This document shows, piece by piece, positions 62,962-64,000 of a DNA stretch of 64,000 nucleotides. Made by a program: the position numbers and the translations under genes. This DNA comes from Anaerobaca sp035448545 (GTDB taxonomy: Bacteria; Planctomycetota; Phycisphaerae; Sedimentisphaerales; Anaerobacaceae). The stretch lies in NCBI GenBank assembly GCA_035448545.1, contig DAOTJE010000001.1:310001-374000 (forward strand). The letters are read 5' to 3'. The notes under the pieces were generated by a model. The model saw only the letters and a list, made by a program, of their open reading frames with translations, searched no databases and was not told the DNA's origin. Positions within the stretch are counted from its first letter, which is position 1. The number at the start of each line of letters is the position of its first letter.

Positions 62962-63279
62962 CTATGCAGGCGCCTCAGGGGTCGGCCTGTGGCTCCTGAC
63001 CAGGTGCAGGATCTTCCGCTTCACATCCTCCGGCAGGTCCGGCCAGGCCGCCACGATCTGAGCCAAGTCGGGGTCACCCGACGCAATCTCGCGCACCAAA
63101 TGCGCACCTATTCTGTGTTCGGGAGTATCATTTCGCTGTTCGGGAAGTGCAAGAGTCTGTCCCTCGAAATCCCCTTCAAATGGCTTTCGGTCGCATTCTG
63201 TGCAGGAATTGGAGCGGTCCTGTGGTGATTCTGTTACCCCACGAATCGGGTTCAAATCCTGTCTCCCCGATTTCCCCTC
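62962..63279 (-). pseudogene. Stranded integrase C-terminus at attR
   Basis: Reading leftwards from the att core (GKSGRQDLNP) this frame continues for about 95 codons (DPDLAQIVAAWPDLPEDVKR near the end) to a stop at 62962. The core frame is the same as in the integrase at attL, so in the circular form the two would be one gene. The ending resembles C-terminal helices common in related integrases (family knowledge, not checked). Confidence 0.75.
63249..63279. repeat. attR, 31-bp direct repeat
   Basis: Identical to 43765-43795. Contains the last 22 nt of the tRNA-Pro sequence plus nine more bases. It ends the island; chromosomal sequence resumes to its right. Confidence 0.9.
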
Positions 63280-63539
63280 TTGTTCTGCCGCTTGCCGCAT
63301 TCGATCTCGTCGCAGGGGCCAGCGGCAGCTTGCCGATGGGTCCCACGTCCAAGTACTCAGACCAGAGCCGTTTATGGAACTTGCCTCGGCCCTGGGGCGA
63401 CGGTATAGTTAGAGGTCCTCGCGGCTGCTCCGTGGGAGCTATGTATGTAAGTGGGCTCGCCGCGCGGGCCGTGAGAGTGCGGCGCCGCCTGGGCGCGTTG
63501 GAACATGGATGGGAAGAAGGGTTCTGGGCAAGGAAAGCT

Positions 63540-64000
63540 GTGGTAGATTCGGGTGCGGCAAGTCTGGACTACGAGCAATTTGAAGAACGCGGATTGCGTC
63601 TTGTCCTAAAGGGGACGTTGAACGCCGCCGACGCACAGCGGTTCTGGCCCCAGGTTATGCAGAAGGTGGCGCAGTGTGACCCTTCCGCCATCGAAGTCGA
63701 TGCCGGAGGTGTGGAAAGCTTGGATACGGCGGGCATGGCCCTTCTGCTCGAATTGAAGGCTGGACAGGAGCAGCGGCAGCGAGGTTTTCGGATTCAGGGC
63801 CTGCGGGACGATCTGACCGAACTGATGAGGCGGTTCGATCCGGGCCCGCCCGCGCCGCCTAAGCCAGCGCCGCCGTGGCTGGTCCGCGCGATCCATCGTG
63901 TCGGTGAGATCTCGCATGGATCCCTTGTGGGCTTTCACACGCAGGTCGCTTTCCTGGGGGAGATTTTCGTCCGCCTGCTGAGTGTTCTGGTTCGCCCGCG
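63540..64000 (+). CDS. STAS-domain MlaE-type permease, 5' part
   Basis: About 153 codons are visible before the window ends. An N-terminal STAS-like domain (VLKGTLNAADAQRFWPQV and VDAGGVESLDTAGMALLLEL) is followed by a linker and the start of a membrane domain (SHGSLVGFHTQVAFLGEIFV) resembling MlaE lipid-transport permeases. Such STAS-MlaE fusions belong to phospholipid or retrograde lipid transporters. The GTG at 63540 is preceded by AAGGAAAG. It is the first chromosomal gene right of attR. Confidence 0.72.
   Translation, partial: MVDSGAASLDYEQFEERGLRLVLKGTLNAADAQRFWPQVMQKVAQCDPSAIEVDAGGVESLDTAGMALLLELKAGQEQRQRGFRIQGLRDDLTELMRRFDPGPPAPPKPAPPWLVRAIHRVGEISHGSLVGFHTQVAFLGEIFVRLLSVLVRP

Larger units (their letters stand above)
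43765..63279. mobile_element. Integrative island in tRNA-Pro carrying a type I-E CRISPR-Cas locus
   Basis: A 19.5-kb element bounded by a perfect 31-bp direct repeat overlapping the tRNA-Pro 3' end. It encodes a tyrosine integrase next to attL, several helix-turn-helix and ribbon-helix-helix proteins, replication-type proteins, a terminase-small-subunit-like protein, and a plus-strand CRISPR-Cas module. Most other island genes run leftwards. There are no capsid, tail or large-terminase genes, so it resembles a satellite or integrative island rather than a full prophage. Confidence 0.88.

Noticed and set aside
43765..63279. Type I-E locus as a Tn7-like, transposon-associated CRISPR system
   Set aside because: No tnsA, tnsB, tnsC or tniQ genes are present, the adaptation genes are retained, and the borders are tRNA att repeats.

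Overview
The window is GC-rich (visually about 60-65%) bacterial chromosome, most likely from a Planctomycetota lineage, Phycisphaerae-like. Pointers are the WhiG/FliA-type sigma factor with a ParA-like FlhG, secreted VCBS, SGNH and apiosidase-like proteins, two DUF362 proteins, a divergent FlgB-like protein and many long antisense ORF shadows. This placement is inference from protein style; there is no rRNA to confirm it.

Chromosomal left part (1-43,786). After a truncated zinc-ribbon gene come the 7-deazaguanine genes queF, queC and queE, a tRNA-Leu(GAG) with a clear promoter, and a leftward flagellar group (FlgB-like, flhG, fliA). A MerR regulator and a GAF-GGDEF diguanylate cyclase flank a perfect 24-bp palindrome. 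Next are small secreted Cys/Pro-rich proteins, carbohydrate-related secreted proteins, an aminotransferase, a membrane glycosyltransferase-like protein with a GT2 partner, and a large protein joining a GGCT-like domain to a possible amidoligase-like domain. Housekeeping genes follow: ileS, tyrS, dus, lhgO and priA. Two lesions are visible: a deleted and frameshifted methyltransferase, and a frameshifted four-helix-bundle (S23/IVP) gene.

Mobile island (43,765-63,279). A 31-bp direct repeat covers the 3' end of tRNA-Pro(CGG) and recurs 19.5 kb away, defining attL and attR. Inside are a tyrosine integrase, small DNA-binding proteins, a zinc-ribbon/RepA-like ATPase, a replication-type winged-helix protein and a terminase-small-subunit-like protein: a satellite-like gene set. 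The integrase reading frame crosses the att core, so excision would give it a different C-terminus that is now stranded at attR.

The island carries a type I-E CRISPR-Cas locus on the plus strand: cas8e-cas11-cas7-cas5-cas6e-cas1-cas2 plus an 11-repeat array. Cas5e carries a C-terminal HNH nuclease domain and no cas3 is present in the window. This fits the rare HNH-bearing Cascade variants thought to cut DNA without Cas3. cas8e is split by a 1.3-kb IS3-family element with a 3-bp target duplication; precise excision would restore one frame. A second, divergent cas6e C-terminus lies between cas6e and cas1. The CRISPR-Cas module appears to have been placed inside a leftward island operon, truncating one gene at the array's distal end.

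Beyond attR (63,280-64,000) is the start of a STAS-MlaE-type permease gene, cut by the window end.
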